Source: CAZTQN01 sp964615765 (GTDB lineage: Bacteria > Planctomycetota > Phycisphaerae > Phycisphaerales > UBA1924). From it: 64,000 bases of DNA. Every line of letters begins with the position of its first letter. The first letter of the stretch is position 1. A model generated the notes under the pieces. The model was not told the DNA's origin. It did no database searches and worked only from the letters and a program-made list of their open reading frames with translations. The position numbers and the translations under genes were made by a program. Of the stretch, positions 44,157 to 52,733 are shown piece by piece. Location: assembly GCA_964615765.1 (NCBI GenBank), contig CAZTQN010000023.1, positions 1 through 64,000 on the forward strand. Reading direction: 5' to 3'.

Positions 44157-44954
44157 ATGACCGCCTCCGCCCTGCGTTCCATCCTCGCCATCGCCGGCGT
44201 GGCCACGATCGGAGCTCTCGCGGCCCCCGCCGCCGCTCAGATCTCCATCTCCAACCCCGTCTTCACCATCATCGCCTCCAACGGCTCGTCCACCGCCACC
44301 TACTCGGTGTTCGACAGCGACCCCAACTTCTTCTTTGTCGATGACCCCGTCGAAGGCGTCACCTACTTCTGGACCACCCTCGCCCCGGTCGCGCTGACCG
44401 ACAACGCCAGCAACACCGTCGCGACCCTCGTCAGCATGACCATCGTCGCCGGTCGTAACGACCTCGCCCCCGGCGGGCCCCGCTGGGGCATCGACGTCGA
44501 CTTCGGCGTCGTCGCCGGCGCCTCCGACACCACCTTCGAACTCATCTCCCCCACCCTCTCCTTCGCCACCCTCGGCAACGCCTCCGCCACCTTCACCGGC
44601 ACCCTCGGCGGGACCGACCAGGACAGCAACGGCTTCTCCCTCACCTCCGCCCTCGGCTCCGGCGCCGGGCTCGAAGGCACCTACAACGGCGGCACCCTCT
44701 TCCGCAACTACTTCAACGGCTCCATCTCCGCCCTCCCCGCCGGCTCCGCCGCCTTCCCCGCTGGCAACATGACCCCCCCGGGCGCCTTCGACCCCGTCGG
44801 CGGCAACGTCTCCGACATCAGCTCCCGCTTCCGCTTCACTCTCTCGGCCAACGACGCCGCCGCCGGTACCTCGGCGATCTCCGTCGTCCCGACGCCGGCC
44901 ACGATGAGCCTGCTCGCCGTCGGCGGGCTGCTCGCCGCCCGCCGCCGCCGCTGA
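44157..44954 (+). CDS. Secreted protein with PEP-CTERM-like sorting tail (paralogue of preceding)
   Basis: This 265-residue protein has a signal peptide (ILAIAGVATIGALAAPAAAQ), a beta-rich body and the sorting tail VPTPATMSLLAVGGLLAARRRR. The ISSRFRFTLSANDAAAGTSA stretch parallels the preceding protein's SQFKFTLSRFDRAVGTS, showing common ancestry. ATG 44157 has CGGAG 8 bases upstream; the frame's longer upstream part has no signal peptide. Function unknown; probably displayed at the cell surface after tail processing. Confidence 0.8.
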   Translation: MTASALRSILAIAGVATIGALAAPAAAQISISNPVFTIIASNGSSTATYSVFDSDPNFFFVDDPVEGVTYFWTTLAPVALTDNASNTVATLVSMTIVAGRNDLAPGGPRWGIDVDFGVVAGASDTTFELISPTLSFATLGNASATFTGTLGGTDQDSNGFSLTSALGSGAGLEGTYNGGTLFRNYFNGSISALPAGSAAFPAGNMTPPGAFDPVGGNVSDISSRFRFTLSANDAAAGTSAISVVPTPATMSLLAVGGLLAARRRR

Positions 44955-45088
44955 TCCTTCACCATCTCCCGATCTTCCCCGCGGCCCGCCTTGTGCGGGC
45001 CGCGTTTGCTTTTGCCCGCGCCCACCCGATCGCCGCGCTCGCGCCGCACGCCCGCACATCGCCCCCGCGCTCGGCTAGACTCGCCCCC

Positions 45089-46300
45089 ATGAAGATTCAC
45101 GAGTACCAGGCCCGTGACCTGCTCGCCGCTTTCAAGATCCCCGTGCCCCCCGGCACGATGATCCAGTCGGCCGGCATCGCCGCCGACACTTTCACCAAGG
45201 TCACCGTCGCCGCCGGCATGAACGCCTCCAACGCGCTCGCCGTCGTCAAGGCCCAGGTGCACGCGGGCGGCCGCGGCAAGGCCGGCTTCGTCAAGCTCGT
45301 GCGCTCTTCCCGCGAAGCCGCCGACGCCGCCGCGTTCATGCTCTGCAACCGCATGATCAGCCCGCAGACCGGGCCCGAAGGGCTCGACGTCCACCGCCTG
45401 CTCATCACCGCCGGCGTCGACATCGCCCACGAGTTCTACCTCGCCATCACCACCGACCGCGCCTCGCGCCGCAACGTCCTCATCGCCTCGCGCGAGGGCG
45501 GCGTCGAGATCGAAGAAGTCGCCAAGAAGAACCCCGCGGCGATCATCAAGCAGCCGCTGCACCCGACGCTGGGCCTCCAGCCGCACGCCGCCCGCCGCGT
45601 CGCCTTCGAGCTGGGCCTCACGGGCAAACTCGTGAGCCAGGCCGTGCAGGTCATGCTCAACCTCGCCCGCCTGTTCGAAGCCAAGGACTGCTCGCTCGCC
45701 GAGATCAACCCGCTGGTGCTCACGCCCCCGACGCCCGACCAGCCCGAAGGCCGCATCGTCGCCATCGACGCGAAGTTCAACTTCGATGACAACGGGATGT
45801 TCCGCCACCCCGACCTCGAAGCCCTCGCCGACCCCGCGGAAGAAAACCCCGCCGAACTCCGCGCCAAGGAAGCCCACCTCAGTTACGTCGCGCTCGACGG
45901 CAACATCGGCTGCCTGGTCAACGGCGCCGGGCTCGCCATGGCCACCATGGACATCATCAAACTCGAGGGCGGGCAGCCCGCCAACTTCCTCGACGTCGGC
46001 GGCGGGGCCGATGAACATCAAGTTACAGAGGGTTTCCGTATCATCTTGTCCGATCCCAAAGTCAAAGGCATCCTCGTCAACATCTTCGGCGGGATCATGC
46101 GCTGCGACGTCATCGCCCAGGGCATCGTCAACGCCGCTAAGAGCGTCGGCTTCTCCGTCCCGCTCGTCGTCCGCCTCGAAGGCACCAACGTCGACGCCGG
46201 CCGCGCGATCCTCCAGCAGGCCAAGAGCATGATCCCCACCCTTCAGGCGGCGACCGACCTGGGGGACGCCGCGCGGAAAGTCTGCGCCGCCGTTCGTTGA
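45089..46300 (+). CDS. sucC: Succinyl-CoA synthetase beta subunit
   Basis: Part of the TCA cycle; with SucD it makes succinate and a nucleoside triphosphate from succinyl-CoA. The 403-residue protein begins MKIHEYQARDLLAAFKIPVP and shows VVKAQVHAGGRGKAGFVKL, SLAEINPLVLT, ALDGNIGCLVNGAGLAMATM, NFLDVGGGADEHQVTEGFRI and VNIFGGIMRCDVIAQG. sucD is not downstream: a regulator gene on the same strand follows after 247 bases. Start ATG 45089 matches the family N-terminus. Confidence 0.95.
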   Translation: MKIHEYQARDLLAAFKIPVPPGTMIQSAGIAADTFTKVTVAAGMNASNALAVVKAQVHAGGRGKAGFVKLVRSSREAADAAAFMLCNRMISPQTGPEGLDVHRLLITAGVDIAHEFYLAITTDRASRRNVLIASREGGVEIEEVAKKNPAAIIKQPLHPTLGLQPHAARRVAFELGLTGKLVSQAVQVMLNLARLFEAKDCSLAEINPLVLTPPTPDQPEGRIVAIDAKFNFDDNGMFRHPDLEALADPAEENPAELRAKEAHLSYVALDGNIGCLVNGAGLAMATMDIIKLEGGQPANFLDVGGGADEHQVTEGFRIILSDPKVKGILVNIFGGIMRCDVIAQGIVNAAKSVGFSVPLVVRLEGTNVDAGRAILQQAKSMIPTLQAATDLGDAARKVCAAVR

Positions 46301-46321
46301 TGTGTCCCGCTCCGACGTCCG

Positions 46322-46335
46322 ACCCAAATTTGGGT
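46322..46335. promoter_or_regulatory. 14-bp perfect palindrome
   Basis: ACCCAAATTTGGGT is a perfect palindrome 22 bases after the sucC stop, in a stretch of lower GC. It may be a binding site for the regulator encoded downstream or a weak 3' element; nothing else supports either. Confidence 0.35.
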
Positions 46336-46514
46336 GAAAAGTGCAGCAAGGCCGTTTGTGGATTCGCACATCCACATGCTGCGCAAATGCTGTTCATTCG
46401 GCCACTTAGCCGAAATCCGCCCCAAAAGAGGCACTTTTCCGGCCGATTTCCGCGTGAACATTCCTGAAGATGAAACTACGCTGAAGTCGAAGTGTGGTCT
46501 GACTCGGACGAGAT

Positions 46515-46531
46515 GAACGGTTCACCCGTTC
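46515..46531. promoter_or_regulatory. Inverted repeat in front of LuxR-type gene
   Basis: GAACGG (46515-46520) and CCGTTC (46526-46531) flank five bases, 17 bases before the ATG of the regulator. The half-site is like that of the operator-like repeat at 36928. A role in autoregulation is possible. Confidence 0.35.
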
Positions 46532-46547
46532 GAATGGAGCGTGCGTC

Positions 46548-47411
46548 ATGGTGACGACCAACGCGACTGCGTTGACCCGGGAGACCTTCGGCGAACCTGT
46601 TCCGGCGCACCGGGTCGCCGAGCTGCTCGCACTGGTTCATCGCGTGCATCTGGAATCCGCCGATCCGTTCCGCTGCGCCACCGCGCTGGCCGAGCGGCTC
46701 GCCGCGGTCTTCTCCGCTCACATGGTCGCCCTGGGCGAACTCGCCAAACCCACCACGGGCCGGGCCGCCTCGTGGTCGACCATTCACATCATGGGGGATC
46801 GCGACGACCTCCCGCGCGAGATCCAGCGCTTGGTGGAAGACTCTTCATGCCCGATGATCCGGGCCCTGCAGGCCGGTGAACGCCCGACGACGACCGTCCG
46901 CACGACCGACGTCGGCCTGGTGCAGCCGATCGCCCACGACCTGCTCATCTCCGGCGCCCCGCTGGCCCATCGCCCGGACTGGATCGGGACCATCATCCTC
47001 TCCGGCAGCACCGGGCGCCCATTCCCCGAGCAGGACCGTCTGCTGCTCGACACCCTGCACCGCGAACTGGCCCCGTGGCTGTGGAGCCGCATCGGCGTCG
47101 GCCGGGCCCACGGCTTGGACGCCGCCCCGCGCCACGCCTCGCGCGAGCGCATGGTCGAACGCCTCAGCCCCGCCCAGCGCGTCGTGCTCCCGTTCCTCCT
47201 CGAAGGCAAGACCGAAGCCGAGATCGCCAAGCGCATCTTCCGCAGCCGCTACACCGTGCACGATCACGCCCGCGCCATCTACGCGACCTTCGGCGTGCGC
47301 AGCCGCGTTGAACTCGTCCGCCTGTTCATGACCGGCGATCACGACGGCGCCGCGATGGCCCCGCCGATCGCCCACCCCGTCGGGCACCCGGGCGCCCGCG
47401 CCGCCGTCTGA
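46548..47411 (+). CDS. LuxR-type HTH transcriptional regulator
   Basis: The 287-residue protein has an N-terminal region of about 190 residues that could be a GAF-like sensor (ADPFRCATALAERLAAVFSA, DRPDW-like GTIILSGSTGRPFPEQDRLL). A C-terminal LuxR HTH (about 205-265) follows: LSPAQRVVLPFLLEGKTEAE, IAKRIFRSRYTVHDHARAIY and ATFGVRSRVELVRLF. The HTH hallmark E..IA is present. No receiver domain, so it is not a classical two-component regulator. Regulon unknown. Confidence 0.8.
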   Translation: MVTTNATALTRETFGEPVPAHRVAELLALVHRVHLESADPFRCATALAERLAAVFSAHMVALGELAKPTTGRAASWSTIHIMGDRDDLPREIQRLVEDSSCPMIRALQAGERPTTTVRTTDVGLVQPIAHDLLISGAPLAHRPDWIGTIILSGSTGRPFPEQDRLLLDTLHRELAPWLWSRIGVGRAHGLDAAPRHASRERMVERLSPAQRVVLPFLLEGKTEAEIAKRIFRSRYTVHDHARAIYATFGVRSRVELVRLFMTGDHDGAAMAPPIAHPVGHPGARAAV

Positions 47412-47624
47412 TCGCCCGCCCGCCCGCCCCCGCCCCCCCGCTCCCGCCCCCACCTGCCCCCATCCGCACCCGCCCGGCCCGATCTCACCCGGGCGATTTC
47501 CCGCCGCTCCGCGCAGGCCCACGCCCCGCGGCACGTACATCATTCCGAAGCGTCCCGCGCCTCTCGGCGCGTCCGCGCCCGATGGCTCTCCCCGCCGCAC
47601 GCGCTCACCACGCGGAGGTCCCCG

Positions 47625-48746
47625 ATGTCGCGCCGCCCCTCGCACGCACGGTTCCTGGTCCTGGCCGTCGCCGGGCTGATCGCCGCCGCACCGCACGCCG
47701 CGGCTCAAGCCACGCAGCAGACGCCCGCGCCCTCCACGCGCCCAGCCCGCGACCGCGACGCCACCACGCCCACGCGTCCCGGCATCAGCCTGGCCCCGCG
47801 CCCCGCCGCCGGCCGCGTCACGCGGTACACCTTCGACATCGACAGCAGCAGCCAGTACCGCTCGACCAGCAATCCGGATCTCGATCAGGAGCAGACCCAG
47901 CGGATGCGCGTGCGGCTGCGTCTGTCCACCAAGGAAGCCGCCGCCGCAGGCGCCGTGATGGAACTCGCCTTCGAGCGCGTCGAGATGACGCTGAAGACGC
48001 CCGACGTCGACGTCCGCGCCGATAGCGCCAAGCCCGCGGGCGGCCGCTCCAACGCCAAGCCCGGCGCTCCGGCACAATCGCCGGGGAAGTCGCCCGCGCG
48101 CAAGGCGCCGCCCGCGCCCGCCCCCTCCACCGACCCGCTCGACGCGCTCGCCGAGCGCTCGCTCGAACAGATCGTCGAAGACCACGTCAAGCAGATGGCG
48201 AGCACGGTGCTCACGATCACGACCGACGGCGCCGGCAACATCACGGGCATCACCGGCGGCGAAGGGCTCTCCGGCGCCGCCGCCGGCCTCCCGGGCCTGG
48301 GCGGCGGCGTGGGCGGCATGTCTGGCATGGGCGGGGCCGGGCTCGGCGTCCCGCCGCAGGCCATCGCCCAATGGGCCGTCAGCGGCCTGGGCCAGCCCGA
48401 CACCGTCCGCGTCGGGCAGACCTGGTCCACCACCTCCGCCCTCTCCGGCACACCCGTCGGCGGGATGAGCATGGCCACCACCTACACCCTCGAGTCCGCC
48501 GCCGGCGGCGTGGCCCGCATCGCCTTCCGCGGCGGGGCCGACGGTGTCGGGAGCGCCAGCGCCCCCTCCCCCACCGGCGTGCAGATCCGCCAAGCCTCGT
48601 ACACCGGCTCCGCCGAGTGGGACATCGAACGCGGTGAGATGCACGGCCTGAAGGGGAATACCCGGGTTATTCTGGACACAAACGCCGCCGGGATCACCGC
48701 GTCCATGACCAGCACGCAGACGATTCGGCTGGCGCGGGAGCGATAA
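47625..48746 (+). CDS. Secreted hypothetical protein (family member 1 of 3)
   Basis: A 373-residue exported protein. Signal peptide ends near IAAAPHAAAQ. It continues with RVTRYTFDIDSSSQYR, an Ala/Pro-rich insert, VLTITTDGAGNITGITGGEG, a Gly/Met-rich stretch and DTVRVGQTWSTTSALSGTPV, ending with a GSAEWDIERGEMHGL segment. The pattern (strands over a 'YxFxxxxxxQ' opening, 'VRVGQTWS' and a 'xxWDxxxGxL' close) recurs in the next two genes. Possibly a lipid-interacting or surface beta-barrel; function unknown. GGAGGT lies before the ATG. Confidence 0.72.
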   Translation: MSRRPSHARFLVLAVAGLIAAAPHAAAQATQQTPAPSTRPARDRDATTPTRPGISLAPRPAAGRVTRYTFDIDSSSQYRSTSNPDLDQEQTQRMRVRLRLSTKEAAAAGAVMELAFERVEMTLKTPDVDVRADSAKPAGGRSNAKPGAPAQSPGKSPARKAPPAPAPSTDPLDALAERSLEQIVEDHVKQMASTVLTITTDGAGNITGITGGEGLSGAAAGLPGLGGGVGGMSGMGGAGLGVPPQAIAQWAVSGLGQPDTVRVGQTWSTTSALSGTPVGGMSMATTYTLESAAGGVARIAFRGGADGVGSASAPSPTGVQIRQASYTGSAEWDIERGEMHGLKGNTRVILDTNAAGITASMTSTQTIRLARER

Positions 48747-48869
48747 ACGCGCGCCGGTGGAACGCCGCGACTTCGAACCCATATCAGCATCTCGACGGGC
48801 CGATGCCATGGGCCCACGCGGCACGAAGCGCCCCGGCGCGCTCTCGGCCGCCCGTCATCAGGAGGCGTC

Positions 48870-49907
48870 ATGGGTTCGATCGACCGTCGGTTGTCCGTTG
48901 TGCGTGCGTGCGGGGTGAGCCTGGCGCTGGTCCTGCTGGCCGGAACCCCGGCCGGCGCAAGCCAGCCCGGCAAGACCATCGACGGCATCCAGGTCGCGCC
49001 CGCGCCGATCGAAGTCAGTCTGACGCCGCGTTGGACCGTCGGCGACGAGGTCGGCTATGTGTTCACCATCGAGCACGAGCAGACCAGCGGGCCCAAGCCG
49101 CCCGCCGCGGGCGAGTCCGCGACCATCGTCACGCGCCAGGAAGTCAACGTCCGCCGGCGCGTGCTGGACGTGACCGACCAATCCATCCGGCTGGCGTTGA
49201 TTTACGACCGCGTGCAGGTGCGCATCAGCGCGGGCGGGCAGACGGCCGAGGTCGACACCGCCAAGCCCGCCGACACCGACGGCGACGCCACGCTGGGCGA
49301 GATCGCCCGCAGCGTCGCGGGGCGCACGATCAACATCACGCTCGCGCCCGACGGGCGCGTCATCGGCGTGGAAGGCAATGGGATCACGCGCGGCAACGAG
49401 CCTTCGGCCCGGGCCCTGGTCGGGCGCGAAGTCTTCGACCAGCAGCTCAAGCCGCTGTGGTCGCTCCCGGAAGTCCCCGCCAAGCCGCGGACCGGGTCGT
49501 CGTGGGCCCATAACGAGCGTCTGCCCATGGGGCACATGGGCACGCTGCTGACCGAAGCGCGGTACCAGATCAGCGGCGTCACGGGCGAGGCGAACAAGAT
49601 CGCCGACGTGACGGCGAGCGGCCCGAGCCGGATCGTCCCCGCCGTCGGCCCCGCCGCCCGCCCCGTCGAACACCGCGAGGGTGAGTTCACGGCGACGATC
49701 GGTTGGGACGCGACGGGCGGGCGTCTGGAGCGCTATGACGGCACGCGGACGCTCGGGTTCGACCTGCCGCAGGGCGAGTCGGCCACGCGCGTCAGCACGC
49801 GGACCCGCGTCACCATCACCCGCAGCGACGCGGCCCCGGCCAGCGCCGGGGACAGCCCCAGCGCGCCGCAGGGCGCGCCGGCCAAGGATGGTGCGGCGTC
49901 ACGGTAA
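48870..49907 (+). CDS. Secreted hypothetical protein (family member 2 of 3)
   Basis: A 345-residue exported protein. Signal peptide CGVSLALVLLAGTPAGAS. It shares with its neighbours the opening PRWTVGDEVGYVFTIEHEQT, an internal RTINITLAPDGRVIGVEGNG, PRTGSSWAHNERLPMGHMG and the closing FTATIGWDATGGRLERYDGT. GGAGG lies 4 bases before the ATG. It follows member 1 by 123 bases. Unknown function. Confidence 0.72.
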   Translation: MGSIDRRLSVVRACGVSLALVLLAGTPAGASQPGKTIDGIQVAPAPIEVSLTPRWTVGDEVGYVFTIEHEQTSGPKPPAAGESATIVTRQEVNVRRRVLDVTDQSIRLALIYDRVQVRISAGGQTAEVDTAKPADTDGDATLGEIARSVAGRTINITLAPDGRVIGVEGNGITRGNEPSARALVGREVFDQQLKPLWSLPEVPAKPRTGSSWAHNERLPMGHMGTLLTEARYQISGVTGEANKIADVTASGPSRIVPAVGPAARPVEHREGEFTATIGWDATGGRLERYDGTRTLGFDLPQGESATRVSTRTRVTITRSDAAPASAGDSPSAPQGAPAKDGAASR

Positions 49908-50097
49908 ACCCGCTGGTCGCACGGCACGGGTGGGTCAAAATCGGTCAGGCGAGGGTGCAATCTCGCCGATGTGGGACAGTACAAGGTGGCAGGCGGTGGG
50001 TCTCGGGGCCGAGTGGTCCCGGGGTCAACGTCCGAGCCGCACGCGTTGGGCCGTCCGGTCGTTCTCGCGGCCGGGCCCACGATACAGGAGACTTCGC

Positions 50098-51024
50098 ATG
50101 GGTTTGGCACAACGGTTCGGGCGGATCGCGGCGATGGTGGGCGGGCTCGGTCTTGCCGGCAGCGGGCTGGCGCAGGCCGCGGACCAGCCGGTCTCGCTCA
50201 GCCCGACGTTCAAGCAAGGCCAGGAGATGACCTTCTCGCAGAAGGTCGTCCGCACGGACACGATGCGTCTGCCCATGGGTGAGCAGATGATCAGCATCGA
50301 GCAGGACAACACCTGGACGGGCAAGGTCGTCTCCGTCGAGGCCGACAAGACCGTGCTCGAACTGCAGTTCCAGGGCACCAAGGTCAAACTGAAAGAGTCG
50401 CTCAAACAGGGCGAGAAGGCCCCCGAGCCGACCACCGCGTCGTGGGACTCCTCGCAGAAGGAAGACGACAAGGACGCGGGCAACCCGCTGGTCAACGCGT
50501 TCAAGCCGTTCGTCGGCTCGCGCTTCAAGGTGACGCTGACCGGGAACCAGATCTCGGGCGTCGAGCAGATGGACACGTTCTCCATCCCCATGACCAAGTA
50601 CGCGCCGTTCGTGCGTCAGACGCTCGACACGGACCAGATCCGCTACCGCTGGCAGCCCCTGTTCGGGATCAAGTCGCAGGAGCCCAAGGCCGCCGCGGGC
50701 CAGGAGTGGAAGGAAGTCGTGAAGATGCCGACCCCGCAGGTCGGCGTGATCACGGAAACGACCAACCGCAAGCTCGAGAAGATGTCGGGCGATGACGCGA
50801 ACATCACCTTCACGGGCTCGATCGAAGTGCAACCCGCCAAGGCCGACGAAGCCGCCCCGGCGAAGGTGAAGAACTCCACCATCACCGGCGCCGCCGTCTG
50901 GGACGCCAAGGCCGGCATGCCCAAGTCCCTCGACTGGAAGCAGGCCTGGACCATGGAAATCAACGCGCAGGGCCTGAGCGTCGAGCGCACCAGCGACTGG
51001 ACCATGTCCTTCGCCCGCCAGTAA
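50098..51024 (+). CDS. Secreted hypothetical protein (family member 3 of 3)
   Basis: A 308-residue exported protein. Signal peptide IAAMVGGLGLAGSGLAQA, then PTFKQGQEMTFSQKVVRTDT, NTWTGKVVSVEADKTVLELQ, FKVTLTGNQISGVEQMDTFS, AAAGQEWKEVVKMPTPQVG and ITGAAVWDAKAGMPKSLDWK. The order of elements matches the two genes before it, so the three probably arose by duplication. AGGAGA sits 5 bases before the ATG at 50098. A perfect hairpin follows the stop by 37 bases. Confidence 0.75.
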   Translation: MGLAQRFGRIAAMVGGLGLAGSGLAQAADQPVSLSPTFKQGQEMTFSQKVVRTDTMRLPMGEQMISIEQDNTWTGKVVSVEADKTVLELQFQGTKVKLKESLKQGEKAPEPTTASWDSSQKEDDKDAGNPLVNAFKPFVGSRFKVTLTGNQISGVEQMDTFSIPMTKYAPFVRQTLDTDQIRYRWQPLFGIKSQEPKAAAGQEWKEVVKMPTPQVGVITETTNRKLEKMSGDDANITFTGSIEVQPAKADEAAPAKVKNSTITGAAVWDAKAGMPKSLDWKQAWTMEINAQGLSVERTSDWTMSFARQ

Positions 51025-51060
51025 GCCGCACCCGCGGCTGAACGCTCGTGTGTGAAACTC

Positions 51061-51091
51061 AACGCCCCGGGACACGCCGTCCCGGGGCGTT
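51061..51091. terminator. Bidirectional hairpin terminator
   Basis: AACGCCCCGGGAC (51061-51073) and GTCCCGGGGCGTT (51079-51091) form a perfect 13-bp stem with a 5-base loop, between two convergent genes. Only a short T pair follows on the plus strand and A/T-containing bases on the minus, so termination depends mostly on the stem. Confidence 0.65.
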
Positions 51092-51128
51092 CTGCGTTAT
51101 GCGTGAAATAACGATCGAACCCGGCGCC

Positions 51129-52166
51129 TTAGCGCGGGCGGAGCACGTCGCACAGGACGTCGATCGCGCGTTCGACCAGCGGGCGGGGCGTGTCGAGGTG
51201 GCACACGGCGCGAACGCGTCGGGGCAGGTTGGGCAGCATCCACACGCCGCGCTCGCGCAGTTTCGCGCACACCTCCGCCGCCGTGCCGAGCGGCGCGTCA
51301 AGGTCGAAGAGCACGATATTGGTTTCGACGGTGTGCGGCACGGTGACGCCCGGGATCGCCGCCAGCGCCTTCGCCAGCATCGCGGCGTTAGCGTGATCGT
51401 CCGCGAGGCGTTCGCGGTGATGATCGAGCGCGTGCAGGCACGCCGCGGCGAGAATGCCCGATTGCCGCATCGTCCCGCCGAACATCTTGCGGAACCGGTC
51501 GACCCGCGCCATCGACGCCTCGTCGCCCGCGACCGCCGAGCCGACCGGCGCGCCCAGCCCCTTGGAGAAACAGCACGAAACCGTGTCGAAGTGCTGAGCG
51601 TACTCGGCCGGCTGTCGCCCGCTCGCGACGCACGCGTTCCAGATGCGGGCCCCGTCCAGGTGCAGCTTCAGCCCGTGGGCACGGGCCGCCTTGGCAACGG
51701 CGGCGACACGCTCCAGCGCCCACACCGAGCCCCCGCCCCGGTTGTGCGTGTTCTCGATGATCACCAGGGCCGAGTTGGGAAAGTGCATCGAGCGCGGGCG
51801 GACGGCGCTCACGACGTCGTCCGCGTCGAACTGCCCGTGCGCGCCGTTCAGCGGGCGGATCATCACGCCCGATAGCGCCGCCGGCGAGCCGGTTTCGTAG
51901 TGGATGATGTGGCTGCCCTCGTGGCAGATCACCTCATCGCCGGGTTCCGTGTGAGCGCGGATCGCGGTCTGATTGGCCATCGTGCCCGAGGGCACGAAGC
52001 GGGCCGCGGGCTTGTTCATGATCTGCGCGACGCGGCGTTCGAGTTCTAAGACCGTCGGATCGTCGCCGAGGACGTTATCGCCGACCTCGGCGGTGGCGAT
52101 GGCCTGGCGCATGGCGGGGGTTGGACGGGTGACGGTGTCACTGCGGAGGTCGACGATGGTGGACAT
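51129..52166 (-). CDS. ltaE: Threonine aldolase (PLP-dependent)
   Basis: Cleaves threonine/allo-threonine to glycine and acetaldehyde. The 345-residue fold-type I enzyme begins MSTIVDLRSDTVTRPTPAMR and shows ARFVPSGTMANQTAIRAH, CHEGSHIIHYETG, VIIENTHNRGGGSVW, HLDGARIWNA and the PLP lysine in SCCFSKGLGAPVGS. ATG 52166 matches the family start; the frame stays open further upstream in a divergent intergenic region without family similarity. Confidence 0.93.
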   Translation of the reverse strand: MSTIVDLRSDTVTRPTPAMRQAIATAEVGDNVLGDDPTVLELERRVAQIMNKPAARFVPSGTMANQTAIRAHTEPGDEVICHEGSHIIHYETGSPAALSGVMIRPLNGAHGQFDADDVVSAVRPRSMHFPNSALVIIENTHNRGGGSVWALERVAAVAKAARAHGLKLHLDGARIWNACVASGRQPAEYAQHFDTVSCCFSKGLGAPVGSAVAGDEASMARVDRFRKMFGGTMRQSGILAAACLHALDHHRERLADDHANAAMLAKALAAIPGVTVPHTVETNIVLFDLDAPLGTAAEVCAKLRERGVWMLPNLPRRVRAVCHLDTPRPLVERAIDVLCDVLRPR

Positions 52167-52733
52167 GGCGGAGAGGTGATATCCGAATCCGAGGTGCGGC
52201 GGGGAAAAAGCGTCCGGTAACCCCAGAATTTTTTTCGGAGTTGGGGAGGCCGGGGGCCAAGGGGAAGACGGGGGTGTATTCCCTGCCTTGGATGGGTGAG
52301 TCAAGTTTGCGCGGCCAAGATTTGAGCAAGAGCGTCCGAGATTGTCGAGGAATGTGTCAAGATAGAGAAGATAGAGAAACTGCGCGACCAGAAACCGGGG
52401 TTTGGTCGGGCGGCGGATGTGGCCCAAAGCGGGTGTGCGGATTGCGCCTAAGTCACCGTCTGGTCAGAATTTCAGGCAAGAAGTGCTTGCACCCGCGAAC
52501 CGGTTGTGATACAAACAAGGCGCACGTTCATCGGAACGCGCGGCAGGCAAGCCAAGACGCTCCTGCGGGCCCTTTGGGCCAATGAGTGTTGGAAGTGTAT
52601 CGACCGCTCCTGTGGCGTGCCCGTGCGGGCATTCCAGAGGAGGGGTGTAAGTGTCCGCAGTCGGACCACGCATGGGTGCGTGTCCGTTGAGGAATACTGG
52701 CAGATCTGGTCTGTTTGTTAAGGAGGTTTCCCC
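52167..52733. other. 567-bp divergent intergenic region with long leader
   Basis: No gene is seen. It holds the region upstream of ltaE, a good promoter for the rightward gene (52487-52515) and a leader of about 210 bases before the ATG at 52734. The leader ends with AAGGAGG, 8 bases from the start. Composition is visibly less GC-rich than the genes on both sides. Confidence 0.7.
52487..52515 (+). promoter_or_regulatory. Sigma-70-type promoter with extended -10
   Basis: TTGCAC (52487-52492), a 17-base spacer, and TACAAA (52510-52515) preceded by TGA form a good -35/-10 pair with a TGn extension. It points at the Cys-rich surface-protein gene, giving a transcript start near 52522. Confidence 0.6.
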
